NCBI GenBank assembly: GCA_036510675.1
Contig: DATCDN010000104.1
Coordinates: forward strand, 1 to 64,000
Length of the DNA: 64,000 nt
DNA from: JAATGI01 sp036510675
GTDB taxonomy: Bacteria > Pseudomonadota > Alphaproteobacteria > ATCC43930 > CGMCC-115725
Direction: 5' to 3'
In this document: in pieces, positions 44,942-53,582 of the stretch
Position numbering within the stretch: the stretch's first letter is position 1
Layout of the letters: the number at the start of each line of letters is the position of its first letter
Program-made: the position numbers and the translations under genes
The notes under the pieces: generated by a model
Database searches by the model: none
What the model saw: the letters and a program-made list of their open reading frames with translations, nothing else
Told to the model about the DNA's origin: nothing

Positions 44942-45024
44942 GCGATAGTCTCTTAATCCGAACGGGGAGGGGCCGCCACGCTGGCGGCGCGCATGACGCG
45001 GAGTGGGGAGATAGGAAGCAAGGC

Positions 45025-45705
45025 ATGAAATTTTTTGTCGATACCGCCGATATTGCCGAGATTCGGGATCTTGCCGCCACCGGCCTGGTGGATGGCGTCA
45101 CCACCAACCCGTCGCTGATCGCGAAATCGGGTCGCGATTTCAAGGACACGATCCGCGAGATATGCAGCATCGTGCCGGGGCCGGTCAGCGCCGAGGTCAC
45201 CGCCAGCGACCATGCCACCCAATTGGCCGAGGGGCGCCTTCTCGCCAAGATCGCCAAGAATGTCGCGGTCAAGGTGCCGCTGACGATGGATGGGCTGAAG
45301 ACCTGCAAGGCACTGCGGGACGAAGGCACCATGGTCAATGTCACTTTGTGCTTTTCCGCGGTGCAGGCACTGCTCGCCGCCAAGGCCGGCGCGACCTTCA
45401 TCTCGCCCTTTGTTGGACGCCTCGATGATGTCGCCGAGGATGGGATGAGCGTGGTGCGTGATATCGTCACGATCTATCGCCAATACCCCAATCTTAAGAC
45501 CGAAGTACTGGTCGCATCGATCCGCCACCCCATGCACGTCCTTGAGGCCGCGAAGATCGGCGCCCATGTCGGCACCATGCCGCCCAGCGTGATCCGGCAA
45601 TTGTACCAGCACCCGCTGACCGATAAGGGCTTGGCCAGTTTCGCCGCCGACTGGAAGAAGACGGGGCAGTCGATTCTAGGACTGGCGAAACAGGCCGCCG
45701 AATGA
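45025..45705 (+). CDS. fsa: Fructose-6-phosphate aldolase/transaldolase-like protein
   Basis: A short transaldolase (226 residues) of the FSA/TalC group. It begins MKFFVDTADIAEIRDLAATG; the Schiff-base Lys lies in KNVAVKVPLTMDGLKT near residue 86, and TLCFSAVQALLAAKAGATFI and VASIRHPMHVLEAAKIGAHV complete the barrel. It may act as transaldolase in the pentose phosphate pathway or as aldolase. The ATG follows AGGAAGCAAGGC. It is divergent from priA and overlaps the DUF484 gene by four bases (ATGA). Confidence 0.92.
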   Translation: MKFFVDTADIAEIRDLAATGLVDGVTTNPSLIAKSGRDFKDTIREICSIVPGPVSAEVTASDHATQLAEGRLLAKIAKNVAVKVPLTMDGLKTCKALRDEGTMVNVTLCFSAVQALLAAKAGATFISPFVGRLDDVAEDGMSVVRDIVTIYRQYPNLKTEVLVASIRHPMHVLEAAKIGAHVGTMPPSVIRQLYQHPLTDKGLASFAADWKKTGQSILGLAKQAAE

Positions 45706-46424
45706 CGCAGGACAAGCACAAACCCGTGGCGGCGGCGGAGCCCGACGGCATCGCCGAAGCCGAGGTTTGCGCCTATCTGCGCGCCCATCCGGACTTCCTG
45801 GTGCACCATCCGGCGTTGCTCGCGGTGCTGACGCCGCCAGCCTTGCAGCGCGGCGACCAGGTCGTCGATATGCAGAGCTTCATGCTGCAGCGCCAGCGGG
45901 GCGAATTGGAGAAGCTTCAGGCCCAGCATGGCGAGCTGATCGGCACCAGCCGCGCCAATCTCGTCAGTCAGGGCCGCGTCCACAGCGCGGCGCTGGCGCT
46001 GTTCGGCGCGCGCAGCTTTGAACAGCTGATCCAGACCGTGACCACCGATCTCGCGGTGATGCTCGATGCCGATGTCGCCACCATCGGCGTCGAATCGGCC
46101 GAGCCGATGAAGCCGAAGCTGCGCAACCAGGGCGTCCAGATTCTGAAACCGGGCACGGTGGCGGAATTGTTCGGCGAGGATCGCGACGTGCTGCTGTTCG
46201 AGGAGATCGAGGGCGACCCGGCTTTGTTCGGCGACGGTGCCGGGCTGGTGCACTCGGCGGCGCTGTTGCGACTGCGGGTCAGCGCCAAATCGCCGGCCGG
46301 CCTCCTTGCCATCGGCACCCGCACGCCGGGCAAGTTCCATGTCGCGCAGGGCACGGAATTGCTGCATTTCCTCGGCCGGTCCGTGGCGATCACCATCGCG
46401 CAATGGCTCGATCTGCCGGCCTGA
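45702..46424 (+). CDS. DUF484 family protein (GAF-like)
   Basis: A 240-residue DUF484 protein: VCAYLRAHPDFLVHHPALLA, then DMQSFMLQRQRGELEKLQAQ (coiled coil), and a GAF-like domain with FGARSFEQLIQTVTTDLAV and TPGKFHVAQGTELLHFLGR. The family is commonly encoded next to xerC and is of unknown function. It is joined to fsa by a 4-base overlap and overlaps the start of xerC by 22 bases. Confidence 0.9.
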   Translation: MTQDKHKPVAAAEPDGIAEAEVCAYLRAHPDFLVHHPALLAVLTPPALQRGDQVVDMQSFMLQRQRGELEKLQAQHGELIGTSRANLVSQGRVHSAALALFGARSFEQLIQTVTTDLAVMLDADVATIGVESAEPMKPKLRNQGVQILKPGTVAELFGEDRDVLLFEEIEGDPALFGDGAGLVHSAALLRLRVSAKSPAGLLAIGTRTPGKFHVAQGTELLHFLGRSVAITIAQWLDLPA

Positions 46425-47398
46425 TTTTCCCAACCCCGCCGGCGCCGCTGGCGCCCGCGCGGTTTGCCGCGACACCCGACTTGGCCGAGGCGAGCGCGCG
46501 CTGGTGCGAGTGGCTGGCGAGCGAGCGCCGCGTCTCGCCCCACACCCTCGCCGCCTATGGTCGCGACCTGGCGCAGTTCCTCGACTTCGTCACCGAGCAT
46601 CGGGGCGGCGTCCCCGACCTCGCGGCGCTGACGGCGCTGACGCCAGCGGATTTTCGCGCCTGGCTCGCGCATCGCGTCGGGCATGACATCGGGCGGGCGT
46701 CCAATGCGCGCGCGCTCTCCACCTTGCGCAATTTCTTCCGCTTTCTCGACCGGCGCGGCCTCGCGAAAAACGCCGCGCTGATCGCGGTGAAATCGCCCAA
46801 GCTGCCGAAGCCGGTGCCGAAGGCGATGAGCGAGGATGAGGCGCAAACCGCGCTCGATGGCGGCGCCGGGATGGAGCGCGAAATCTGGATTGCCAAGCGT
46901 GACCGCGCGATCCTGACGCTGCTCTATGGCGCGGGCCTGCGCCTGGGCGAGGCGCTGGGCATGCGGCGCGGCGATGCACCGCTCAGCGCAGGCGCGATGA
47001 GCATCACCGGTAAGGGCAATAAGACGCGGATGGTGCCGATCCTGCCCGCCGTCGCCGCCGCGATTCAGGATTATCTCGCCGCCTGCCCGCACGCGCTGGC
47101 CAACGATGCGCCGCTGTTCGTCGGCGCGCGCGGCGGGCCACTGCATCCGCGCCTGGTTCAAGGCCAGATGATGAAGCTGCGCGCCGCGCTGGGCTTGCCG
47201 GAACATGCGACGCCGCATGCGCTGCGTCACAGTTTCGCGACACATCTATTGGCCGGCGGCGGCGATTTGCGCTCGATCCAGGAATTGCTCGGCCACGCGT
47301 CGCTCTCGACGACGCAACGCTATACCAAGGTCGATGCCGCGAGGTTACTCACGGTCTATGACAGTGCGCATCCGCGGGCGAAGGGAGATTCCGGGTGA
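46403..47398 (+). CDS. xerC: Tyrosine recombinase XerC
   Basis: XerC, with XerD, resolves chromosome dimers at dif. The 331 residues have a SAM-like N-terminal domain (CEWLASERRVSPHTLAAYGR), and all catalytic residues: Arg180 (GAGLRLGEALGMRRG), Lys204 (ITGKGNKTR), His272 and Arg275 (PHALRHSFATHL), His298 (LLGHAS) and the Tyr307 nucleophile (TQRYTKVD). The first 25 residues are Pro/Ala-rich and overlap the DUF484 gene, so the true start may be slightly downstream. Confidence 0.94.
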   Translation: MARSAGLIFPTPPAPLAPARFAATPDLAEASARWCEWLASERRVSPHTLAAYGRDLAQFLDFVTEHRGGVPDLAALTALTPADFRAWLAHRVGHDIGRASNARALSTLRNFFRFLDRRGLAKNAALIAVKSPKLPKPVPKAMSEDEAQTALDGGAGMEREIWIAKRDRAILTLLYGAGLRLGEALGMRRGDAPLSAGAMSITGKGNKTRMVPILPAVAAAIQDYLAACPHALANDAPLFVGARGGPLHPRLVQGQMMKLRAALGLPEHATPHALRHSFATHLLAGGGDLRSIQELLGHASLSTTQRYTKVDAARLLTVYDSAHPRAKGDSG

Positions 47399-47448
47399 AG
47401 CGTCACGCGCTCTATGCCAGCTGCGTCGGCGGCTGATGCGACGCGCCA

Positions 47449-47510
47449 CCCCGACGAAAGTCGGGGTCCATCGTGCCGCTTCACCGTGGATACCGGCTTT
47501 CGCCGGTAAG
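47449..47510. repeat. REP-like element, family B, copy 3
   Basis: CCCCGAC-gaaa-GTCGGGG followed by TCCA, then TGGATACCGGC-tttc-GCCGGTAAGG. Compensatory changes keep both stems paired relative to copy 1 (CCCCGGC/GCCGGGG), evidence that the hairpins are under selection. Confidence 0.8.
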
Positions 47511-47564
47511 GCTGAAGAGCAAGGTCGGGTGGGCGTGGCGAATGCGGCCGATCTCGACCGGCGC

Positions 47565-47744
47565 CTATTCCCTGCCGCGAATGGGCGTGTGTAGTCCTGG
47601 AATTCTGATCCCAAACAGAATCAGTAAAATCGACGCGATCGCCGCCGTCTCGAGGAATTTTCCCGCGAGCAGGTTGGGCATGATTATCTGCGCCAAGACC
47701 GCCGCGACGCAGCCCAGACCAACGCTCGTCATCAGGAAATTCAT
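47565..47744 (-). CDS. Small hydrophobic membrane protein
   Basis: A 59-residue protein with two hydrophobic segments, residues about 3-26 (FLMTSVGLGCVAAVLAQIIM) and 31-48 (LETAAIASILLILFGIRI). ATG 47744 has GGAGA six bases before it. No homology is recognised, but the predicted two-helix topology and ribosome site support a gene. It lies alone between xerC and the lpd end. Confidence 0.5.
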   Translation of the reverse strand: MNFLMTSVGLGCVAAVLAQIIMPNLLAGKFLETAAIASILLILFGIRIPGLHTPIRGRE

Positions 47745-47831
47745 CACGCTTCTCCGACCATGCCGGGCAGCATAATCACGTATTGCCGTGCCGGTACGGC
47801 TGGGGACGTTAATTGGTAAATGCGATCACGC

Positions 47832-49223
47832 TTAGATGTGAATCGCTTCGCCGCCAACCGCGAGCGCGGCTTCCTTCACCGCTTCGTTGAGGGTCGGGTG
47901 GGCGTGGCAGATGCGGCCGATATCCTCGGCGCTGGCGGCGAATTCCATCGCTACCACGCATTCCGCGATCATGGTGCCGGCATCGGGGCCGATGATATGG
48001 ACACCGAGCACGCGATCGGTGACGGCATCGGCGAGAATTTTTACGAACCCCTCGGTCTCGCCGTTGGCGCGGGCGCGTGCATTGGCGCTGAACGGGAATT
48101 TGCCGGTCTTGTACGACACGCCCGCGGCCTTTAGCTCTTCCTCGGTCTTGCCGACGCTGGCGACTTCGGGCGCGGTGTAGATCACGGCGGGAATGGCGTC
48201 GTAATTTACCTGTCCGTGCTGGCCGGCAAGAATTTCGGCGAGGGCGACGCCCTCCTCGCTTGCCTTATGCGCCAGCATCGGGCCGGCGATGACATCGCCG
48301 ATGGCATAAATCCCCGCCACATTCGTCGTGAAGCGATGATCGACGATGATGCGGCCCTTATTGTCGAGCGCGACGCCAACCTTCTCCAACCCGAGGCCCG
48401 CCGTATAGGGACGGCGGCCGATGCACACCAACACCGCATCGGCCTTCAGCGTCTCCGCCGCGCCGCCCGCCGCCGGCTCCAGCGACAGGGTGACCCCGCC
48501 CTTGGCCTGGCTGGCCGACGCGACCTTGGTGCCGAGCCTGAATTTGAAACCCTGTTTCGCGAGAATCTTCTGCAGCGCGGCGCCGGTCTCGGTATCCATG
48601 TTCGGCACGATGCGATCGAGGAATTCGACCACCGTGACCTCGGCGCCGAGCCGCTGCCATACCGAGCCCATTTCGAGGCCAATATAGCCGCCGCCGACCA
48701 CGACGAGATGCTTCGGCACCGCATCGAGCGACAGCGCGCCGGTCGAGCTGAGGACGGTTTTCTCATCGACCGGCACGTCCACTAGCGGCATCGATTCCGA
48801 GCCGGTGGCGATGATGATCGATTTGGCTTTGAGTTCCGTCTTGCCGTCCACCGTGACGGTGCCCGGCGCGGTGATGACAGCGCCGCCCGTGACGCGTTCG
48901 ATCTTGTGCTTGCGGAACAGATAATCGACGCCGCCGGTATTGGCCGCGACCACCTTGTCCTTGCGCGCCATCATGGTCGGCAAATCGAGCGACACGCCCG
49001 ATAGCGTCACCCCATGCGCGGCGAAGGCGTGCCCCGCCTCGGCGAATTTCTCCGACGATTGCAACAGCGCCTTCGACGGAATGCAGCCGATATTGAGACA
49101 GGTGCCGCCGAGGGTCGCGCGCTTCTCGACGCAGGCGACGCGCATGCCGAGCTGCGCCGCGCGGATCGCCGCGACATAGCCGCCGGGTCCGCCGCCGATC
49201 ACGATGACATCGAAATCGCTCAT
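47832..49223 (-). CDS. lpd: Dihydrolipoyl dehydrogenase (E3)
   Basis: E3 reoxidises the lipoyl groups of 2-oxoacid dehydrogenases with NAD. The 463 residues begin DFDVIVIGGGPGGYVAAIRA (FAD), carry the redox pair in GGTCLNIGCIPSKALL (about 40-55), a second GGGYIGLEMGSVWQRLGAEV dinucleotide fold, and the C-terminal HAHPTLNEAVKEAAL with catalytic His-Glu. It follows sucB by 166 bases, interrupted by repeat C4. Confidence 0.97.
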   Translation of the reverse strand: MSDFDVIVIGGGPGGYVAAIRAAQLGMRVACVEKRATLGGTCLNIGCIPSKALLQSSEKFAEAGHAFAAHGVTLSGVSLDLPTMMARKDKVVAANTGGVDYLFRKHKIERVTGGAVITAPGTVTVDGKTELKAKSIIIATGSESMPLVDVPVDEKTVLSSTGALSLDAVPKHLVVVGGGYIGLEMGSVWQRLGAEVTVVEFLDRIVPNMDTETGAALQKILAKQGFKFRLGTKVASASQAKGGVTLSLEPAAGGAAETLKADAVLVCIGRRPYTAGLGLEKVGVALDNKGRIIVDHRFTTNVAGIYAIGDVIAGPMLAHKASEEGVALAEILAGQHGQVNYDAIPAVIYTAPEVASVGKTEEELKAAGVSYKTGKFPFSANARARANGETEGFVKILADAVTDRVLGVHIIGPDAGTMIAECVVAMEFAASAEDIGRICHAHPTLNEAVKEAALAVGGEAIHI

Positions 49224-49233
49224 GGGAATTTCT

Positions 49234-49360
49234 TCCCCCTCTCCACCCCCGGGGGCGGAGAGGGTCGGGGTGAGGTGGGGGAATCGCGGAGCATAGCCAC
49301 CTCACCCTCCCGCGCCGATGGCGCGGGTCCCTCCCTCTCCTCCCAATGGGCGGAGAGGGG
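49234..49360. repeat. REP-like element, family C, facing pair between sucB and lpd
   Basis: CCCCCTCTCC-N12-GGAGAGGG, then TCGGGGTGAGGTGGGG, a spacer with CGCGGAGCAT, CCACCTCACCCTCCC, and CTCCCTCTCC-tcccaatgggc-GGAGAGGGG. Arrangement and spacing match copy C3 at 40121-40220. Confidence 0.78.
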
Positions 49361-49389
49361 TAAGAAGGGACAGAGGCACTCGCGGAGCA

Positions 49390-50568
49390 TCATACCTCGA
49401 ACAGCAGGCGTTCGGGGTCCTCGACACATTCCTTGACGCGAACCAGGAACGTCACCGCTTCGCGGCCATCGACGACGCGGTGATCGTAGCTGAGCGCGAG
49501 ATACATCATCGGCCGCGCCTCGATCTTGTCGCCGACCACCATCGGCCGCTTCATGATCTTGTGCATGCCGAGGATGCCCGATTGCGGCGGGTTCAGAATC
49601 GGCGTCGACATCAGCGAGCCATAGACGCCGCCATTCGACACCGTGAAGGTGCCGCCCATCAGATCGTCGAGCGCTAGCTTACCGTCTCGTGCGCGCTTGC
49701 CGAGCTCGCCGATTTTTTTCTCGATTTCGGCGAAGGACAGCGCGTCCGCGTCGCGCACCACCGGCACCACGAGACCATGCTCGGTGCCGACCGCGACGCC
49801 GATATCGTAATGGTTCTTGTAGATCAGATCGTCGCCGGAAATCTCGGCGTTGACGGCGGGTACGTCCTTCAGCGCGGCGATGCACGCCTTGACGAAGATC
49901 GACATATAGCCGAGCCGCACGCCATGCTTCTTCTCGAAACTGTCGCGATATTTGTCGCGCATCGCCATCGCCGCGCTCATATCCACCTCGTTGAAGGTTG
50001 TGAGCATGGCGGCGGTGTTCTGCGCCTCCTTCAAGCGTTCGGCGATGGTGCGGCGCAGGCGCGTCATCCGCACGCGCTCCTCGCGCGGCCCGACCTGACG
50101 CGGCGGCGCGGCCGGCTTGGCGGCGGGCGCGGGGGTTGCCGGTACCGCAAGCACATCGCCCTTGGTGACGCGGCCGTCACGCCCGCTGCCCGCGATCGTG
50201 GCGGGATCGAGCGCTTTATCCTCGGCGAGCTTGCGCACCGCGGGACCCGAGCGTTCGAGTTGGCTCGCCGTCGGCGCCGCCTTGGCGGGCGCCGCCGCTT
50301 TCGGCGCGGCGGCGGGCTTGGCGCCCGCCTTGCCCTCGGCGATATGGCCGAGAACGGCGCCGACCGCGACATTGGCGCCCTCGGCCGCGACGATATCGGC
50401 GAGCGTGCCGGCCACCGGCGCGTTGATCTCCAGCGTCACCTTGTCGGTTTCGATCTCGACCAGCGGATCGTCCATCGCGATCGTGTCACCGGCCTGCTTG
50501 AGCCAGCGGCCGACGCTGGCCTCCGTGACCGATTCGCCGAGGGTAGGAACCTTGATGTCGATCGTCAT
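49390..50568 (-). CDS. sucB: Dihydrolipoamide succinyltransferase (E2 of 2-oxoglutarate dehydrogenase)
   Basis: Forms the E2 core that transfers the succinyl group to CoA. The 392 residues start MTIDIKVPTLGESVTEASVG; the lipoyl Lys is in EIETDKVTLEINAP (about residue 43). A Lys/Ala/Pro linker, the E3-binding segment (SGPAVRKLAEDKALDPATIA) and the catalytic domain with SYDHRVVDGREAV (His near 363) follow. ATG 50568 fits the family start; the frame is open further upstream only as a shadow of sucA. It lies 29 bases after sucA. Confidence 0.96.
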   Translation of the reverse strand: MTIDIKVPTLGESVTEASVGRWLKQAGDTIAMDDPLVEIETDKVTLEINAPVAGTLADIVAAEGANVAVGAVLGHIAEGKAGAKPAAAPKAAAPAKAAPTASQLERSGPAVRKLAEDKALDPATIAGSGRDGRVTKGDVLAVPATPAPAAKPAAPPRQVGPREERVRMTRLRRTIAERLKEAQNTAAMLTTFNEVDMSAAMAMRDKYRDSFEKKHGVRLGYMSIFVKACIAALKDVPAVNAEISGDDLIYKNHYDIGVAVGTEHGLVVPVVRDADALSFAEIEKKIGELGKRARDGKLALDDLMGGTFTVSNGGVYGSLMSTPILNPPQSGILGMHKIMKRPMVVGDKIEARPMMYLALSYDHRVVDGREAVTFLVRVKECVEDPERLLFEV

Positions 50569-50597
50569 ATCCTGTCCCGTGATCCTGTCCCGCCCGT

Positions 50598-53483
50598 TCA
50601 GGCGCCGATCAGCGCCTGTTCCACCAGCCGCGCCTGCTCGGCATTGTGCCGCCGCAACAGCCCGGTCGCGGTCGCCGCCATTTCCGGGCGCCCGGCATAG
50701 AGCGGCCGCTTGCCCTTGATGTCGAGCCGCGCCGCCACCGCCTCGATGCGCCGGTCGATGAAGTTCCAGGCGCCCATGTTCTGCGGCTCTTCCTGGCACC
50801 AGATCAGCTCGGCTTGTCTGTAGCGCGCCAGCGCCGCGCCCAGCGTCTTCACCGGAAAGGGATAGAGCTGCTCGACACGCAGGATCGCGACATCCTCGAG
50901 CTTGCGCTCGCGCCGCGCATGCAGCAGGTCGAAATAGACCTTGCCGCTGCACAGCACGACGCGCCGCACCTTGTCGTCGGCCGCGAGCGTATCGATCTCC
51001 GCGATGACGCGATGGAACGACGTGCCCGGCCCCATCGCATCGAGGCGCGACGCCACTTCCGGGCTGCGCAACAGCGATTTCGGCGTCGCGATGACGAGCG
51101 GCTTGCGGAAATTGCGATGCACCTGACGGCGCAGCGCATGAAAATAATTGGCGGCGGTGGTGAGATTGCAGACCTGCCAATTATCCTCGCCGCACATCTG
51201 CAGGAACCGCTCCAGCCGCGCCGAGGAATGGTCCGGCCCCTGCCCCTCATAGCCATGCGGCAGCAGTAGGGTCAGGCCCGACATGCGCAGCCATTTCGCC
51301 TCGCCCGAGGAAATGAACTGATCGGTGACGACCTGCGCGCCATTGGCGAAATCGCCGAATTGCGCCTCCCATAGGATCAGCGCGCGCGGTTCGGCGAGGC
51401 TGTAGCCATATTCGAAGCCCAGCACGCCGGCCTCGGAGAGGGGCGAATCCAGCACCTCGAACGGCGCCTGCTTGGCGCCGACATGCTGGAGGGGAATGTA
51501 CTTGGCCTCGGTCTCCTGATCGACCAGCACGGCATGGCGCTGGGAGAAGGTGCCGCGCCCCGAATCCTGGCCGGAGAGGCGCACGAAGGTGCCGTCCGCC
51601 ACCAGCGTGCCGAACGCCAGCGCCTCGGCGGTCGCCCAGTCGATGCCCTCACCCGAGGCCAGAGCCTCGCGCTTCTGCTCGAGCTGGCGCGCGATCTTGC
51701 GGTTGAGATGGAAATCGGCGGGCGCCGTGGTAATCGCGGCGCCAACTTGGCGCAGCAATTCCATTGTCGCCGAGGTTTCGCCGCGCCGGTCGTCGCCCGA
51801 CGCCACCGCCATGCCGCTCCACGCGCCTTCGAGCCAATCGGCCTTGTTCGGGCGATAGCTTTTCGCCGCCTCGAACTGGATGTCGAGCTGGGCCTGGAAA
51901 TCGGCCGCGAGCTTGGCGGCGGCGGCTTCGGTGACGATGCCTTCCTCGGCCAAGCGGCCGGCATAGAGCTCGCGCGTCGTCGGATGATTGGCGATCGCCT
52001 GGTACATCAAGGGCTGAGTAAAGGCAGGCTCATCGCCCTCATTATGGCCATGACGGCGGTAGCAAAAGATATCCACGACGGCATCTTTTTTGAACTGAAG
52101 ACGATATTCCGTGGCAATGCGCGCCACATGCACCACCGCTTCGGGATCGTCGCCATTCACATGGAAGATCGGCGCCTGGATCGCCTTGGCGATATCGGAC
52201 GGGTAGGGACCGGAGCGCGCCGCCGTCGGGCTGGTGGTGAAGCCGATCTGGTTGTTGACGATGAAATGGATGGTGCCGCCGGTGCGATAGCCCTTGAGCT
52301 CCGACAGTTCCAGCGTCTCGCCGACCAGCCCCTGCCCCGCGAAGGCGGCATCGCCATGAATCAGCAGGCCGATGACCTGGACGCGCTCGTGGTCGCCGCG
52401 CTGGCGCTGCTTGGCGCGCACCTTGCCCAGCACCACCGGATTGACGATTTCGAGATGCGATGGGTTGGCGGTCAGCGACAGATGGACATTGTTGCCGTCG
52501 AACTCGCGGTCGGTCGAGGTGCCGAGATGATATTTGACGTCGCCCGAGCCTTGCACATCGTCGGGGTTGGCGGGGTTGCCCTGGAACTCGGAGAACAGGG
52601 CCGCGAACGGCTTGCCCATCATGTTGGTCAGGACGTTGAGCCGGCCGCGATGCGCCATGCCGATCACCAGCTCCTTCACGCCGAGCTGGCCGCCGCGCTT
52701 GATGACCTGCTCCAGCGCCGGGATCAGGGATTCCGCGCCCTCGATCCCGAACCGCTTGGTGCCGGTATAGCGCTTGTCGAGGAACCGCTCCAACCCCTCG
52801 GCGGCGGTCAGCCGCTCCAGGATCGCGTGCTTGCCAGAGGCGGTGAAGTCGGTCTGGTTGCGCGGCACCTCGATGCGGCGCTGAATCCAGCGGCGCTGTT
52901 CGAGCTCCTGGATATGCATGTATTCGATGCCGACATGGCCGCAATAGGTGGCGCGGCAGGCATCGATGATCTGGCGCAGGGTCGCGGTCTCGAAACCCAG
53001 CAGGCCGTCGATGAAAAATTGCCGCGCCAGATCCGCCTCGGTCAGCCCATAGGTGACGGGATCGAGATCGGGATGGCCGTCGCGCTTGGCGAGGCCGAGC
53101 GGGTCGAGGTCGGCGATCAGGTGGCCCTGATTGCGATAGGCCCGGATCAGGGCGACCGCGCGCAGCGAATCGAGAATGGTGGCGGTGCCGGTTTGCGGCG
53201 CGGGCGCCGCGTGGCCGTTCGCCTTGAGCGCGGGGGTGATCTCGGCATGGCCATTGGCCGCGCCATTCGCCATGCCGTTGCCGATGACCTGGCTGTGCTC
53301 GCGCGCCCAATCGGGGCCCGACAGTTCCTTCGCGATCGCCGGGGTCTGCTCCGCCAGATCGGCGAAGAAGCCGCGCCAGCTCGGATCGACCGATTGGGGG
53401 TCGGTCAGATACCGGGCATAGAGTTCGGCGATGAAGGTGGCGTTGCCGCCATAGAGAAAACTGGTCTGTTCAAGTCGCGACAT
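50598..53483 (-). CDS. sucA: 2-oxoglutarate dehydrogenase E1
   Basis: The thiamine-diphosphate-dependent E1 of the TCA cycle, 961 residues. The sequence begins SRLEQTSFLYGGNATFIAEL, and has EQRRWIQRRIE, the ThDP region GMAHRGRLNVLTNMMGKPFA near 255-274, and GDAAFAGQGLVGETLELSEL further on. Start is ATG 53483; the upstream residues MRRRART are not conserved. mdh lies 99 bases upstream, directly, with no sucCD. Confidence 0.97.
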   Translation of the reverse strand: MSRLEQTSFLYGGNATFIAELYARYLTDPQSVDPSWRGFFADLAEQTPAIAKELSGPDWAREHSQVIGNGMANGAANGHAEITPALKANGHAAPAPQTGTATILDSLRAVALIRAYRNQGHLIADLDPLGLAKRDGHPDLDPVTYGLTEADLARQFFIDGLLGFETATLRQIIDACRATYCGHVGIEYMHIQELEQRRWIQRRIEVPRNQTDFTASGKHAILERLTAAEGLERFLDKRYTGTKRFGIEGAESLIPALEQVIKRGGQLGVKELVIGMAHRGRLNVLTNMMGKPFAALFSEFQGNPANPDDVQGSGDVKYHLGTSTDREFDGNNVHLSLTANPSHLEIVNPVVLGKVRAKQRQRGDHERVQVIGLLIHGDAAFAGQGLVGETLELSELKGYRTGGTIHFIVNNQIGFTTSPTAARSGPYPSDIAKAIQAPIFHVNGDDPEAVVHVARIATEYRLQFKKDAVVDIFCYRRHGHNEGDEPAFTQPLMYQAIANHPTTRELYAGRLAEEGIVTEAAAAKLAADFQAQLDIQFEAAKSYRPNKADWLEGAWSGMAVASGDDRRGETSATMELLRQVGAAITTAPADFHLNRKIARQLEQKREALASGEGIDWATAEALAFGTLVADGTFVRLSGQDSGRGTFSQRHAVLVDQETEAKYIPLQHVGAKQAPFEVLDSPLSEAGVLGFEYGYSLAEPRALILWEAQFGDFANGAQVVTDQFISSGEAKWLRMSGLTLLLPHGYEGQGPDHSSARLERFLQMCGEDNWQVCNLTTAANYFHALRRQVHRNFRKPLVIATPKSLLRSPEVASRLDAMGPGTSFHRVIAEIDTLAADDKVRRVVLCSGKVYFDLLHARRERKLEDVAILRVEQLYPFPVKTLGAALARYRQAELIWCQEEPQNMGAWNFIDRRIEAVAARLDIKGKRPLYAGRPEMAATATGLLRRHNAEQARLVEQALIGA

Positions 53484-53582
53484 TGTTCTGGCTCGCCGCC
53501 GCATCGGCGGCCCGGGTTAGAGATGGGGAGTTCCGCCCAATAACCTAGCTTCCCTTGGTTAGGGATTGACGAACGGGCGGCT

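Noticed and set aside
51483..53543. 686-codon forward frame across sucA
   Set aside because: Antisense shadow of sucA; composition is typical of such shadows and there is no homology.
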